Shown: positions 1 through 8,948, counted from the first letter of the stretch. The stretch is DNA of 64,000 nt from Rhodoblastus sp963703385 (GCA_963703385.1 OY969816.1:2604001-2668000); one strand, 5' to 3'. Made by a program: numbers and translations. Notes: generated by a model not told the origin, from the letters alone.

Positions 1-491
1 AGTTCCGCTTTGGTGCCCCATCCGGTCACGTCATCCGGCGTTTCGGGACGGAATCGCTCATAGAGGTGGAAGCCGATCCGGTTAAGCTCCTCGGGCGGAT
101 ACGACGCCGCCAAGTCCTCCATGGCTGCGCGCACAGCGTCGAGATTGCCGCCAAAAGCCCGGCGGACATAGCTCGCCGTCGAACGCGCTGACGCCGGCTC
201 GCCGTGATCTTCGGCGCGGATTTCACCGGCTTCTGTCGTCACGATCGGAATGCGCCTCCCGAGCAGCAGGACAGTCTCTCCCGGCACGCCAGGCTGTTGC
301 CTCCCCTCGGGCCTCTCGCGCTGTTCGACAAGCCCCAGGCGCCTTGCCTTGGCTTGAGCGCTGTAGCCGGCGATCGCGCGCCCAAGCGTCAGCGCCATCG
401 CGGACGGATACCCAAGCCGCTCGGCGACGATCGAAGCCCAAAGGGTCAGCACCGGGGCTCGATTGACGCGGATTGCATCGACGCTCGCCAT
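1..491 (-). CDS. Conserved hypothetical protein, C-terminus beyond left edge
   Basis: An open frame runs on the minus strand from an ATG at 491 to the left edge without a stop (163 codons visible). A ribosome site (GGAG) lies about 6 nt upstream. The protein begins MASVDAIRVNRAPVLTLWAS and continues with a basic helical stretch (LGRAIAGYSAQAKARRLGL), a VLLLGRRIPI segment, and a tail with LYERFRPETPDDVTGWG. A damaged paralog lies at 8395-8722, and the shared reading frame supports this being a real gene. I recognise no enzymatic motif. It resembles short Rhizobiales hypotheticals of unknown function. A short repeat element ends 10 nt upstream of the start, so its promoter may lie inside or beyond that element. 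Confidence 0.7.
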   Translation of the reverse strand, partial: MASVDAIRVNRAPVLTLWASIVAERLGYPSAMALTLGRAIAGYSAQAKARRLGLVEQRERPEGRQQPGVPGETVLLLGRRIPIVTTEAGEIRAEDHGEPASARSTASYVRRAFGGNLDAVRAAMEDLAASYPPEELNRIGFHLYERFRPETPDDVTGWGTKAE

Positions 492-500
492 CTCGGCTCC

Positions 501-605
501 TTAGAGCGCGTTCGCGGATCATGGAGTTGAACGCGCTCGGCTATCTCATTGTTTTGACGCATATTCTGATCTGAAAAGTCTATCAACTTTTCGGGAATAT
601 GCTCT
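501..605 (-). repeat. MITE-like dispersed repeat, copy A
   Basis: About 105 bp, in minus orientation relative to copies at 14164-14267 and 43851-43956. It starts TTAGAGCGCGTTCG and ends TCGGGAATATGCTCT, and contains the hairpin core ACTTTTC/GAAAAGT shared by all copies. The ends (AGAGC / GCTCT next to TTA) form short terminal inverted repeats. This copy is the most diverged in its middle part. Confidence 0.7.
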
Positions 606-724
606 CATGCCGCGACAGATTGCGCTGAACCTCAGATTTCGCAAGAGGCGATTCAGGTGCGCAGGCTTCGCCAAAGCCTCGCGTGCACAACTTTAGCGCG
701 TGAAATCCGGTACGCAACCATTGC

Positions 725-1279
725 ATGCAACCACGAAGGGTCGACGCCATGTTCTGCTTCCCGCCTGCCAAACGCGCGTTAACGGCTGTTGCGCTATTCG
801 GCGCGCTCACGTTCAGCGCCTGTGTCCCTGTTTCAGCGGACTCCATTTTTGGCTTCGGCTGGAACGCCGGCGACAACTCGACGCTCCGCCCTGTTCCGCG
901 GCGACATGTGTCGCGCCACTTCAAGCCGCGCCCCTTGGCCTATCAACCGTTCGACGGCGGCGGCAACGTATTCGCCTATTATAGCCACGCGCACGAAGCC
1001 AACTTTAGCCCGGTCCGCACTGTCATCGCTGGCGTCTGCGCCTCGGCTTGCACGATGAAACTCGGCATTCGCAATGTTTGCGTCAGGCCCGACGCGACCC
1101 TTTTGTTCCATCAGGCGAGCTATAATGGAATCCGTTCTGAACTCGGCACGCGATTGATGCTTTCTTCTTACCCAAGCTGTATCCGTCGATGGGTGTTGCG
1201 TACTGGCGCGCTCGACAGCTCATTTCCGACGGCATTGTCCGGCCGGCAGGCCATAGCTATGGGCCTGCCTCCATGTTGA
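725..1279 (+). CDS. Secreted ClpP/crotonase-like small protein
   Basis: A protein of up to 184 aa with a signal peptide and probable lipobox-like stretch (ALFGALTFSACVPVSA). The start may instead be the ATG at 749 (MFCFPPAKRAL). The segment GVCASACTMKLGIRNVCV followed by LLFHQAS resembles the nucleophile Ser and catalytic His region of short periplasmic ClpP-like serine hydrolases common in Rhizobiales. That family assignment is from motif memory only. The protein ends SGRQAIAMGLPPC, which looks like a natural terminus, although an IS110 remnant begins at the stop codon. There is no operon partner. Function unknown; moderately sure it is expressed. Confidence 0.6.
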   Translation: MQPRRVDAMFCFPPAKRALTAVALFGALTFSACVPVSADSIFGFGWNAGDNSTLRPVPRRHVSRHFKPRPLAYQPFDGGGNVFAYYSHAHEANFSPVRTVIAGVCASACTMKLGIRNVCVRPDATLLFHQASYNGIRSELGTRLMLSSYPSCIRRWVLRTGALDSSFPTALSGRQAIAMGLPPC

Positions 1280-1616
1280 GTGACGCTGCTCGCGCGAAAC
1301 CGCCACGCTCGAAGCATGGATGACATAGGCTTCGAAATCGCGGGAAAGCAGCCAGCGCGCGAGCCAAAATCCGTCTCTCCCCGCTTCGTAGGCCACGACC
1401 AGCGCGCGACGGATTTTCCGGCATGCGTGGCCTCACCGCGCCAACGATAAAGCAATCGGAGCAGCGCCTCTGCGTCGGCGTCGATTTTTTGAGCGGCTGG
1501 CGGGCGACGCCGGGAGCCATCGCGGCGACCAACCACTTCGTCAGGCTCATCTCGATCACCACGACAAGCGTGCTGTCTGGCTCGAAGGCGGCGATGGAAT
1601 TGCTTCAAAATCAGTT
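1275..1616 (-). pseudogene. IS110-family transposase remnant (N-terminal part)
   Basis: Read on the minus strand in two frames, this encodes the start of an IS110-type (DEDD) transposase: STLVVVIEMSLTKWLVAAM, then IDADAEALLRLLYRWRGEA, then ALVVAYEAGRDGFWLARWL followed by EAYVIHASSVAVSREQR. The conserved order matches the family N-terminus, but at least two frameshifts separate the blocks and the rest of the gene is absent. It is a dead fragment abutting the end of the 725-1279 gene. Confidence 0.75.
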
Positions 1617-1659
1617 GCGATCTCATTCAGACTGCGTGCAGGACGGGAGGCCAGTGTGC

Positions 1660-1872
1660 GTGGCCAAGCCACTTTCCATTGATCTTCGTCAACGCGTCCT
1701 GGTCGCCGTGGGTGGCGGGATGTCTCGCCGGCAGACCGCCGAACGGTCCGGCGTCAGCGCGGCCAGCGCCATACGTTGGCGGGGGTCGCGAGCGGGACGC
1801 TGGTGACGCCGCGCCAAAATCGGTGGGTGGGCGATCGGCATTCTGCCCGCATTGAGGCGCACGCGCCCCCCG
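1660..1872 (+). pseudogene. IS630-family transposase remnant (N-terminal HTH)
   Basis: From a GTG at 1660 the frame reads a helix-turn-helix typical of IS630 orfA proteins: AKPLSIDLRQRVLVAVGGG, SRRQTAERSGVSAASAIRW. A frameshift near 1785 moves the continuation (GDRHSARIEAHA) to another frame. Nothing of the DDE catalytic domain follows. It is unrelated in detail to the fuller IS630 element at 39050-40110. Confidence 0.75.
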
Positions 1873-1887
1873 TGGCCCGAAACAGGG

Positions 1888-2667
1888 TCAATGACTCCGG
1901 ACGATCATCCCTGTCGTGGTGAGAAAGCGGCGGGTCTCGCCTTCCAACACCAATGCGGTGAGAACGGATGAGGCGTAGGCGCCGGTGTCGATATTGATGC
2001 GGTTGCGCCTCACTTCCGGCTCGGCCGTCGGCGTGTGGCCATGCACGACAATCAGACCGAAAGTCCCCTCGAAGCGTAAAAATTCGTCGCGAATCCACAA
2101 AAGGTCGTCGGCAGCCTGCCGTCCCAAATCGACGCCAGGTCGCGCCCCGGCGTGGCAGAAAAAATAGTCGCCGAAGGCGACGCTGAACTGGGTCTGCTCC
2201 ATGAACTCCCGGTGGTGTGGAGGGAGCGCCTCGATGAGCGCGGCCTGAGCGCGCTCGTAGCCCCCGCCGCGCATCGGCTCGGCGACATCGACGCCGTAGG
2301 AATGAAGGGTTTGGAGGCCGCCGAATTTTCGCCAGGACTCGAGCACCGAAGCGTCGGACAGGAATTTCAGGAAGACCTCTTCGTGATTGCCGCGCAAGGC
2401 GCGAATGGGCGTGCAAAATCCGCCACCGCTCAAACGCTCGAGCACCGCCGCGGATTTAGGGCCTCGATCAACGTAATCGCCAAGAAAAATCGTCAGAATC
2501 TCCGCTGGCGCCGTCGCAAGATCGCGTTTGATCTGGCGTTCAAGATCGTTCAGCAGATCGAAGCGGCCGTGGATGTCGCCGACGACATAGATGCGCATCC
2601 CGGCCGGAACGGACGGCGCCGCAGTCTCTTTCTTCTCGAAAATTCGCGCAACGCGGAACAATTGCAT
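1888..2667 (-). CDS. Calcineurin-like metallophosphoesterase (Ser/Thr phosphatase type)
   Basis: A 259-aa cytoplasmic phosphatase of the PPP/PrpE-ApaH superfamily. The metal-binding motifs appear in order: GDIHGRFDLL (about residue 31), GDYVDRGPKS (about 63), RGNHEE (about 92), CHAGARPGV (about 170) and VHGHTPTAEP (about 208). These are the two-metal-centre ligands of protein phosphatases and Ap4A hydrolases, so it probably removes phosphate from proteins or dinucleotides. Length fits the family. The start ATG overlaps the stop of an 81-codon frame upstream (ATGA). The IS4 element lies about 310 bp upstream of its start. Confidence 0.9.
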   Translation of the reverse strand: MQLFRVARIFEKKETAAPSVPAGMRIYVVGDIHGRFDLLNDLERQIKRDLATAPAEILTIFLGDYVDRGPKSAAVLERLSGGGFCTPIRALRGNHEEVFLKFLSDASVLESWRKFGGLQTLHSYGVDVAEPMRGGGYERAQAALIEALPPHHREFMEQTQFSVAFGDYFFCHAGARPGVDLGRQAADDLLWIRDEFLRFEGTFGLIVVHGHTPTAEPEVRRNRINIDTGAYASSVLTALVLEGETRRFLTTTGMIVRSH

Positions 2668-2912
2668 CAGACCCGCCCGATCCCTTCAAACCCCCGACGG
2701 ACTCTGCCTTGCCTTCGGAGCACTTCCGCCGCTTGCGATCGCCGCCGCTTCAAGCCCTCATAATTCTTGATCTTGTCGGAAATCAGGTTCGCGACCGGCC
2801 TCGTCGGGGCTGCTGCGCGGCGCGATTTAAGGCAACCATCCGCTTCAGTCTGGAACGGCGCCCAGGCGATGCGCGGCGACCGACCATTGTCATCTGCCGC
2901 GTAGCCGATCAT
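2667..2912 (-). CDS. Possible small hypothetical protein upstream of the phosphatase
   Basis: An 81-codon frame ends in an ATGA overlap with the phosphatase start, an arrangement that suggests translational coupling. The product is basic (KIKNYEGLKRRRSQAAEVL) with no recognisable domain. Without comparative data it may be chance. The rest of 2668-2969 holds nothing else I can support. Confidence 0.3.
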   Translation of the reverse strand: MIGYAADDNGRSPRIAWAPFQTEADGCLKSRRAAAPTRPVANLISDKIKNYEGLKRRRSQAAEVLRRQGRVRRGFEGIGRV

Positions 2913-2978
2913 TACTGAAATTGTTGTCCAAAATAATTCGTGCGGCAGAGGAAAGTGCTTTCATGACCTATTTGTCAC

Positions 2979-4242
2979 CTCATGAATCCCCTCATTTTTG
3001 CGTGACTCTAAAAAGCCCGAATTTGGGATTCTTCCGAGCGGCGTGACGGAGAATCTGCCGGTTGGGGAGAGCGATGCGCGCGCCGAAGGAGCGATTTGAT
3101 TTTGTTCATGAATTTGTGAGCCGCGTCTTTGTTGACGACCTGCACGCCAAACGCATTCTGTCTTTGGCGAATGGGACGCTTGGAGTGATGACGGGGGCGG
3201 CTCTCGCGGTTAGCCTGATCGGACAGGCGTTGGCGACGGCGCGCGGACTGATCGCGAAGTCGGCGATCAAGCAGGTCGACCGGCTGCTGAGCAACGCGGG
3301 CGTGGCTCCTTGGGAGTTGTTCGGGTCGTGGGTTCCCGAAGTCGTTGGAGCGCGGCGCGACATCGTCGTGGCGATGGACTGGACGGATTTCGATCCCGAC
3401 AATCAGTCCACGCTCGCGCTGCATCTCGTCACGCGCCACGGAAGAGCCACGCCGCTGCTTTGGCTGACCGTCGACAAGGACGAATTGAAGGACCAGCGCA
3501 ACGATTTCGAGGATTTGTGCCTGTCCCGGCTGAAGGCGCTGCTGCCCGAGGGCGTGACGGCGACAATTCTGGCCGATCGCGGCTTTGGCGATATCAAACT
3601 ATTCGAATTCCTGGGCAGCCTTGGCTTTCAATATGTCATCCGCTTTCGCGGCAACATCCACGTCAGCGCAGCCGATGGCGAAACCCGGTTGGCCGCCGAT
3701 TGGGTCGGCAAGGGCGGGCGAGCGCGAAAACTGCGCGACGCCGAAGTGTCCGCCGCCCGCCAAAGGGTTGGGGCGGTCGTATGCGTGAAGGCCGCGGGCA
3801 TGAAGGAGGCCTGGCATCTGGCCGCCAGCGGCGGCGCGCTCTCCGCGCCGCAGATCATCAAGCTTTATTCCAAACGCTGGACCATCGAGCCCAGCTTTCG
3901 AGACAGCAAGGATTTGCGCTTTGGAATGGGCATGAACGCGCTGAGGATCGACGATCCGCAACGCCGCGACCGCCTCTTGCTCCTCAACGCCTTCGCCATC
4001 CTGCTGCTGACGCTCTTGGGCGCCGCCGGCGAAAGCCTCGGAATGGACCGGCAACTGAGAACCAGCACCGTCAAGCGCCGCGTCCATTCCCTTTTCCGAC
4101 AAGGCTGCCTGCTCTATGACCTGATCCCCAACATGCCGGAGAAGAACTCCGGCCCCTCATCGAGCGATACCAGGATCTCCTACGCCAAAGCTCTGCTTTC
4201 TCCGACGCTTTCGGGGTCATTTAAAATGAGGGGATACGTGAG
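2979..4242 (+). mobile_element. IS4-family insertion sequence with complete ends
   Basis: A 1264-bp element with terminal inverted repeats CTCATGAATCCCCTCATTTT (2979-2998) and its near-complement AAAATGAGGGGATACGTGAG (4223-4242), matching at 18 of 20 positions. It is flanked by a perfect 9-bp direct repeat ATTTGTCAC (2970-2978 and 4243-4251), the target duplication. It carries one transposase gene. Perfect target repeats imply a fairly recent insertion. It sits about 90 bp upstream of mgtA. Confidence 0.92.
3074..4224 (+). pseudogene. IS4-family transposase, 3' frameshift
   Basis: A DDE transposase starting at ATG 3074 (RBS GGGGAGAG). The catalytic signature is complete: D in VVAMDWTDFD, D in TILADRGFGD, and the IS4 YREK motif in YSKRWTIEPSFRDSK (Y-2-R-3-E-6-K). 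Near the C-terminus the frame breaks at about 4137-4142 (CCGGAGAAGAACTCC). An extra dinucleotide moves the expected ending (EELRPLIERYQDLLRQ, then AFSDAFGVI and TAA at 4222-4224) out of frame. The frame actually used continues through the right inverted repeat and into mgtA without a stop. All catalytic residues lie upstream of the break, so partial activity is possible. Confidence 0.85.
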
Positions 4243-4339
4243 ATTTGTCACAAAACATTCATACGATAGACGGCTAATCGAAATCACGACACTCGAATTA
4301 TCGTGGAAAAATTGCTCGTCCGGTGCGATGGAGGCGACG

Positions 4340-6982
4340 ATGAATATTCGGGTCAGCCGGCGGAAATCGGAAATCCCATCTGAAGCCGCTTGCGGCAAGT
4401 CGGATGCGACTCTGGCGGAGTGCGGCAGCATCAGCGCCGCCGACCTCTTTGCGCGCCTGGAGACGACGCCTGCTGGCGTCTCTGACGAAGAGGCGGCCGA
4501 GCGGTTGATGAAGTTCGGCCCCAATCGCGTCACCCGCGAGCGCAGGCCCAGCATCATCGAAGAGCTTTGGTTGCGGGCGCGCAACCCCTTGAACGCTTTG
4601 CTGACGACGCTGGCCATCGTCTCGTATTTCCTCGGCGATGTCCGGGCGGCGATCGTCATCGGCGCAATGGTGGTTCTGGCGATCACCACGGCCTTCGTTC
4701 AGGAGCATCGTTCCAACGAAGCGGCCGCCCGGCTCAGGGCGATGGTCCATACGACCGTCAGTGTGCTTCGTAAGCCAAGATCGACGAACGAACCCGCCCC
4801 TGACGATCCCTTTGCCGAAATTCCTATGGAGCAGCTGGTTCCTGGCGACATCGTCCGACTGTCCGCCGGCGACATGATCCCCGCCGACCTGCGTCTGCTC
4901 ACGGCGAAGGACCTGTTCATCAACCAATCGGCGCTGACCGGCGAAGCCATGCCGGTCGAGAAATTCGCCCATGGCGACGGCGACTGCGCCGATCCTTTCG
5001 ATTTGCCCAACGTTTGTTTAATGGGCGCCAACGTCGTGTCCGGTTATGGGACCGGTGTGATCCTGCGCACCGGCGGCGCCACATTCTTCGGCGTTCTGGC
5101 CGACCAAATCGCGGGGAGACGCGTTCCGACGGCCTTCGACCTCGGGGTCAATAGATTCACCTGGCTGATGGTGCGCTTCATCGCGGTGATGGCGCCAGCG
5201 GTTTTCCTGATCAACGGCCTGACCAAGCACGACTGGCTTGAAGCACTGTTGTTCGCGGTCGCCGTCGCCGTCGGCCTGACGCCGGAAATGCTGCCGATGA
5301 TCGTGACGGTGAATCTCGCGAAGGGCGCGATCGCCATGGCGCGCGAAAAGGTGATCGTCAAGCGACTTCACGCCATCCAGAATTTCGGCGCGATGGACAT
5401 TTTGTGCACCGACAAGACCGGCACATTGACGCAGGATCGCATCATCCTGAAGCGCCATCTCGATATCCGCGGCGAGGAGTCGGAGAAGGTGCTGCAATAC
5501 GCTTATCTGAACAGCCATTTCCAATCAGGGTTGCGCAACCTGCTCGACAACGCCGTGCTGGCGCATGTCGATCTGCACAAGGCGCTCGGCGTTGACGGCG
5601 GCTATTCCAAGCTGGACGAAATTCCGTTCGATTTTTCTCGGCGGCGCATGTCGGTCGTCGTGGAGCGGGGCGACGGCAAGCACATCATGATCTGCAAAGG
5701 CGCCGTCGAGGAGATTTTCGCGGCATGCAGCCGGTATGCCCTCGATGGGGAAACCGGACAGCTCGACGAGAGCCATCTGGAAACCGCGAAACAGGAAACC
5801 GAGGACCTGAACGCTGACGGATTCCGCGTCGTCGCCGTCGCCTACAAGGAGTTGGAGGCGTCGAAGTCGAGCTATTCCGTCACCGACGAAACCGATCTGA
5901 TCCTGCTCGGCTATATCGCCTTCCTTGACCCGCCGAAGGAATCGGCGCGCGAGGCGATCGCCGCCCTGGCGAGTCGCGGCGTGCAGGTCAAAATCCTGAC
6001 CGGCGATAACGAAACCATCACCCGGAAGATTTGCCAGGAGGTCCATCTCGATCCCGGCGAGATTCTTTCCGGCGGACGGATCGCGACGATGTCCGACGGC
6101 GAACTCGCGGGCGTCGCGGACCGAACAACGGTTTTTGTCAAGCTGACGCCGGCCCAGAAGGAACGGGTGATCACTGCGCTGCACGCCAAGGGCCACGTCG
6201 TTGGCTTCCTTGGAGACGGCATCAACGACAGTCCCGCGCTGAAAGCCGCCGACGTCGGTATTTCCGTCGACACGGCCGTCGATATAGCCAAGGAATCAGC
6301 GGACATCATCCTTCTTGAGAAGAACCTGCTGGTTCTGCAGAAGGGCGTCGTCGAAGGGCGCAAGATATTCGCAAACATCGTCAAATACATCAAAATGGGC
6401 GCAAGCTCTAACTTCGGCAATATGTTCAGCGTCTTAGGCGCTAGTATTTTTCTCCCCTTTCTGCCGATGATGCCTATACAAGTGTTGACTAACAACCTGC
6501 TCTATGACTTTTCCCAGACGACGATTCCGACCGATAACGTCGACGAGGAATTCCTAGCGTCGCCGCGGCGCTGGGAGATCGGCAACATCTTTAAATTCAT
6601 GGTTTTCATCGGGCCGATCAGTTCGATCTTCGATTACGTCACCTATGGGATGATGCTGTTTGTTTTCGGCGCCTGGACCAACCCGGCGCTGTTCCAGACC
6701 GGTTGGTTTGTTGAATCCCTTCTCACCCAGACCTTGATCATTCACATCATTCGCACGAGCAAGATTCCTTTCATCGAAAGTCGCGCCAGCTCGGCCCTGC
6801 TGACCACGACGCTCATTATCTGTTCCGTCGGCGTCGTGCTGCCCAACCTGTGGGCGGGCTCCGCGCTCGGCTTTGTTCCGCTGCCGTCGTTATATTGGCC
6901 GCTCGTCGCAGCGATCTTGTTGGCTTATGCGGTCCTCACGCACCTCGTGAAAGTGTGGTTCGTACGAAAATGGGGACTATAG
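4340..6982 (+). CDS. mgtA: Magnesium-transporting P-type ATPase
   Basis: An 880-aa inner-membrane P-type ATPase of the P3B (MgtA/MgtB) class that imports Mg2+ at the cost of ATP. An N-terminal cation-ATPase domain (ETTPAGVSDEEAAERL) is followed by the actuator loop (INQSALTGEAMPVEK), the phosphorylation motif CTDKTGTLTQD with its acceptor Asp, the hinge GFLGDGINDSPALKAADVG, and a C-terminal group of hydrophobic segments. Length is close to E. coli MgtA (898 aa). ATG 4340 is preceded by GAGG at 4331-4334, which decides the start; ATG 4328 is in frame as an alternative. The frame is continuous with the upstream IS4 transposase, so a fusion product is theoretically possible. No Mg2+ leader element is visible in the 90 bp left between the IS and the gene. 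Confidence 0.93.
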   Translation: MNIRVSRRKSEIPSEAACGKSDATLAECGSISAADLFARLETTPAGVSDEEAAERLMKFGPNRVTRERRPSIIEELWLRARNPLNALLTTLAIVSYFLGDVRAAIVIGAMVVLAITTAFVQEHRSNEAAARLRAMVHTTVSVLRKPRSTNEPAPDDPFAEIPMEQLVPGDIVRLSAGDMIPADLRLLTAKDLFINQSALTGEAMPVEKFAHGDGDCADPFDLPNVCLMGANVVSGYGTGVILRTGGATFFGVLADQIAGRRVPTAFDLGVNRFTWLMVRFIAVMAPAVFLINGLTKHDWLEALLFAVAVAVGLTPEMLPMIVTVNLAKGAIAMAREKVIVKRLHAIQNFGAMDILCTDKTGTLTQDRIILKRHLDIRGEESEKVLQYAYLNSHFQSGLRNLLDNAVLAHVDLHKALGVDGGYSKLDEIPFDFSRRRMSVVVERGDGKHIMICKGAVEEIFAACSRYALDGETGQLDESHLETAKQETEDLNADGFRVVAVAYKELEASKSSYSVTDETDLILLGYIAFLDPPKESAREAIAALASRGVQVKILTGDNETITRKICQEVHLDPGEILSGGRIATMSDGELAGVADRTTVFVKLTPAQKERVITALHAKGHVVGFLGDGINDSPALKAADVGISVDTAVDIAKESADIILLEKNLLVLQKGVVEGRKIFANIVKYIKMGASSNFGNMFSVLGASIFLPFLPMMPIQVLTNNLLYDFSQTTIPTDNVDEEFLASPRRWEIGNIFKFMVFIGPISSIFDYVTYGMMLFVFGAWTNPALFQTGWFVESLLTQTLIIHIIRTSKIPFIESRASSALLTTTLIICSVGVVLPNLWAGSALGFVPLPSLYWPLVAAILLAYAVLTHLVKVWFVRKWGL

Positions 6983-7099
6983 GGTCGCGGTGGTGAGCTG
7001 CGGGGCGGTATGCGCCCTGTGTTCGATAGCGCCCCGGCGGTCGCAACTGCCTGACGATTAAGATCGGCTGGACGTTGTCCTTTGGTTCATGAGCACAGG

Positions 7100-7440
7100 C
7101 TCGATCTGAACCGCGGGTTGCCGCAGGCGTTCCCCGTTCGACCTTTGACCGCTGGGTCGAGCGGTTGCTGGCAGGCGGCCCGAGGCTTTGGTCGATCGGC
7201 CGCCGTTCCCTGACCGCGTCTGGAACCGCATTCCCGAAGAGACGCGCCGGGCGATCTCGAGCAGCAGATCGCCGCCTTTGTCCACCACTTTAATCATGGC
7301 CGCCATCATGAGAGCCTCGACAATCTGACGCCCCCGACGTCGACTTCGGGCGCGGCGACGCAATCCTGCTCGAAGGTGAAAAGATCAAACGCCAGACCAA
7401 GCAAAACCGCCGCTTGCAGCATCGCGCTCAAGTCGCATAA
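7100..7440 (+). pseudogene. IS3-family transposase remnant with internal deletion
   Basis: The first part (about 7130-7255) encodes STFDRWVERLLAGGP and, after a frameshift, ALVDRPPFPDRVWNRIPEE, typical of the HTH/N-terminal part of IS3-group integrases. The next part (about 7260-7440) encodes QIAAFVHHFNHGRHHESLDN and then DAILLEGEKIKRQTKQNRR ending at a TAA, which is the normal C-terminus. The DDE core between them is missing. It accounts for most of the space between mgtA and the phosphatase-like gene; 6983-7100 holds nothing I recognise. Confidence 0.7.
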
Positions 7441-7511
7441 ACGCGTCGCGAAAAACACAAATTGGCATGTCATCGTTGATGCATTCGCCAAAATGACGTC
7501 GAAGGTCAATT

Positions 7512-7982
7512 ATGAAAGTCGTTCTCTTCCTTTGCACTGGGAACTACTACAGAGGCCGGTTTGCAGAAGAGATGTTCAACTATCTAGCCCCCGTGAAATG
7601 TCCAGGATGGGTCGCGGTGTCCCGGGGAATTGCCGTGGACCTCAGAAGCAACAATCTGGGTCCGATTGCAGCGCAGACGCTAAGCGCCCTGCAACAACGA
7701 GGCGTGAAACTGGATCGTCAGTTCGTGCGCATGCCGCTGCAGCTTAAGCTGTGCGATCTAAACCATGCAGAGCACATCGTAGCGCTAAGCTATACTGAAC
7801 ATTTTTCTCTTATGAAGAACCGTTTCCATTCTCGGCTCACGATAAATGACGTCGCTCGGATGGAATACTGGGATGTCCACGATATTGGCTCGATGGCGCC
7901 GGAACTTGCACTTCCTGTCATCGAAGAACGGCTTGTCGATTTAATGACGCGGCTTCGCCTCGCCACGACCGAGCTCAATTAG
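7512..7982 (+). CDS. Low-molecular-weight protein tyrosine phosphatase-like protein
   Basis: A 156-aa cytoplasmic protein beginning MKVVLFLCTGNYYRGRFAEE. The CTGNYYR segment fits the C-x5-R phosphate-binding loop of the LMW-PTP/arsenate reductase superfamily at the expected N-terminal position. A possible general-acid Asp lies in MEYWDVHDIG (about residue 118). The two aromatics inside the loop are atypical of classical LMW-PTPs, so substrate is uncertain. It stands alone between a decayed IS3 copy and a convergent hypothetical gene. Confidence 0.72.
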   Translation: MKVVLFLCTGNYYRGRFAEEMFNYLAPVKCPGWVAVSRGIAVDLRSNNLGPIAAQTLSALQQRGVKLDRQFVRMPLQLKLCDLNHAEHIVALSYTEHFSLMKNRFHSRLTINDVARMEYWDVHDIGSMAPELALPVIEERLVDLMTRLRLATTELN

Positions 7983-8026
7983 ATCAGGAGACTCGGCAAG
8001 TCCTCCGCTGATAATTGCGGGGCTTG

Positions 8027-8260
8027 TCAGTCCCAGTCTTTGGGGCGGTTGATCAGGATAAAGTCATTCACATCGAAACGATCGGCCAAATAGGCCATGG
8101 CCTCATTGGAAAGCCGATCAACCAATTTTTTCTTGAATTTGTCATCCTTGGGATCGAGCGCCAAAGTAGTCTCGATGACAAGAACATGGCGTACTGACCC
8201 GTCCTGTGACGTCATCGGCCAGACCTTGGCCTTCCTGGCAAGCGGGTGCGCGAAGCTCAT
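8027..8260 (-). CDS. Conserved small hypothetical protein
   Basis: A 77-aa protein (MSFAHPLARKAKVWPMTSQD start) with a strong ribosome site (AGGAGAGG) just upstream of ATG 8260. The sequence ...RHVLVIETTLALDPKDD... DRFDVNDFILINRPKDWD is soluble and charged, without a recognised domain. Codon use matches neighbouring genes. Convergent with the phosphatase-like gene. Function unknown. Confidence 0.6.
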   Translation of the reverse strand: MSFAHPLARKAKVWPMTSQDGSVRHVLVIETTLALDPKDDKFKKKLVDRLSNEAMAYLADRFDVNDFILINRPKDWD

Positions 8261-8394
8261 GCTGGCCTCTCCTGTTGCATCACAGATGCCGGTATCAAAG
8301 ATAGGTCACATTTTGGCGACACTCAATTGACGATGTAACAAATGAGAAATATGTCAGAATTGTCTCGAAAACGTCAGCGTGCTGCTCCAGCGTG

Positions 8395-8722
8395 AAGTTA
8401 TAGGAGAGCGTCGTGCGCTCGGGGGCCGGCTTCCCGTGATCCCCGGCGCGGATTTCCCCGTCCTCCGTCGCCATGATCGGAACGCGCCTCCCGAGCAGCA
8501 GGACGGTCTCTCTTGGAACGCTGGACTTTTGTCTCCCTTGCGGCTCCTCGTGCTCTCCGACAAGCGCCAAGCGCCTCGCCATGGCTTGAGCGCTGTAGCC
8601 AGCGACCGCGCGTCCGAGCGTCAGCGCCGTGGTGGATGGATAGCCAAGCCGCTCGGCGACGATCGAAGCCCAAAGAGTCAGCACGGGGTTCGACCGACGC
8701 GGATTATGTCACTGCTCGCCAT
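8395..8722 (-). pseudogene. Frameshifted, truncated paralog of the left-edge hypothetical gene
   Basis: The minus strand repeats the N-terminal half of the gene at 1-491. Both start ATGGCGAGC at equivalent sites (8722 here). After codon 13 one G is missing relative to the intact copy (CCGTGCTGA versus CCGGTGCTGA), giving an early stop. The continuation in the next frame (LTLWASIVAERLGYPSTTAL and VLLLGRRVPIMATEDGEI) stays closely similar until ERTTLSY at about 8395. There the similarity ends and unrelated sequence continues to a stop near 8295. The gene is dead in two ways: frameshift and lost C-terminus. Confidence 0.8.
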
Positions 8723-8948
8723 CTCGGCTTTTTCGCCCTGCCAATCAAATCAATCGGCATTTTACCAGAATGCTGGCGGCCGGAGCAGGCAGGAAAGGCG
8801 CGTCCCCGAAGTGCAGGGAATTGAGGCTGGCAATTTCCGCCGAGGGAACCGGGTGACCTTCGAGCGCCAACCGTTACCCTATGAGTTGCCCCAGAAGAGA
8901 TGTGGAGAAAATATGATCACGAATTTCGCTTGAACCGATTGATCTTTT

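Noticed and set aside
8723..8948. Possible further coding remnant between the pseudogene and tRNA-Lys
   Set aside because: Short frames on both strands, none with recognisable motifs; may be decayed mobile DNA but not supportable.
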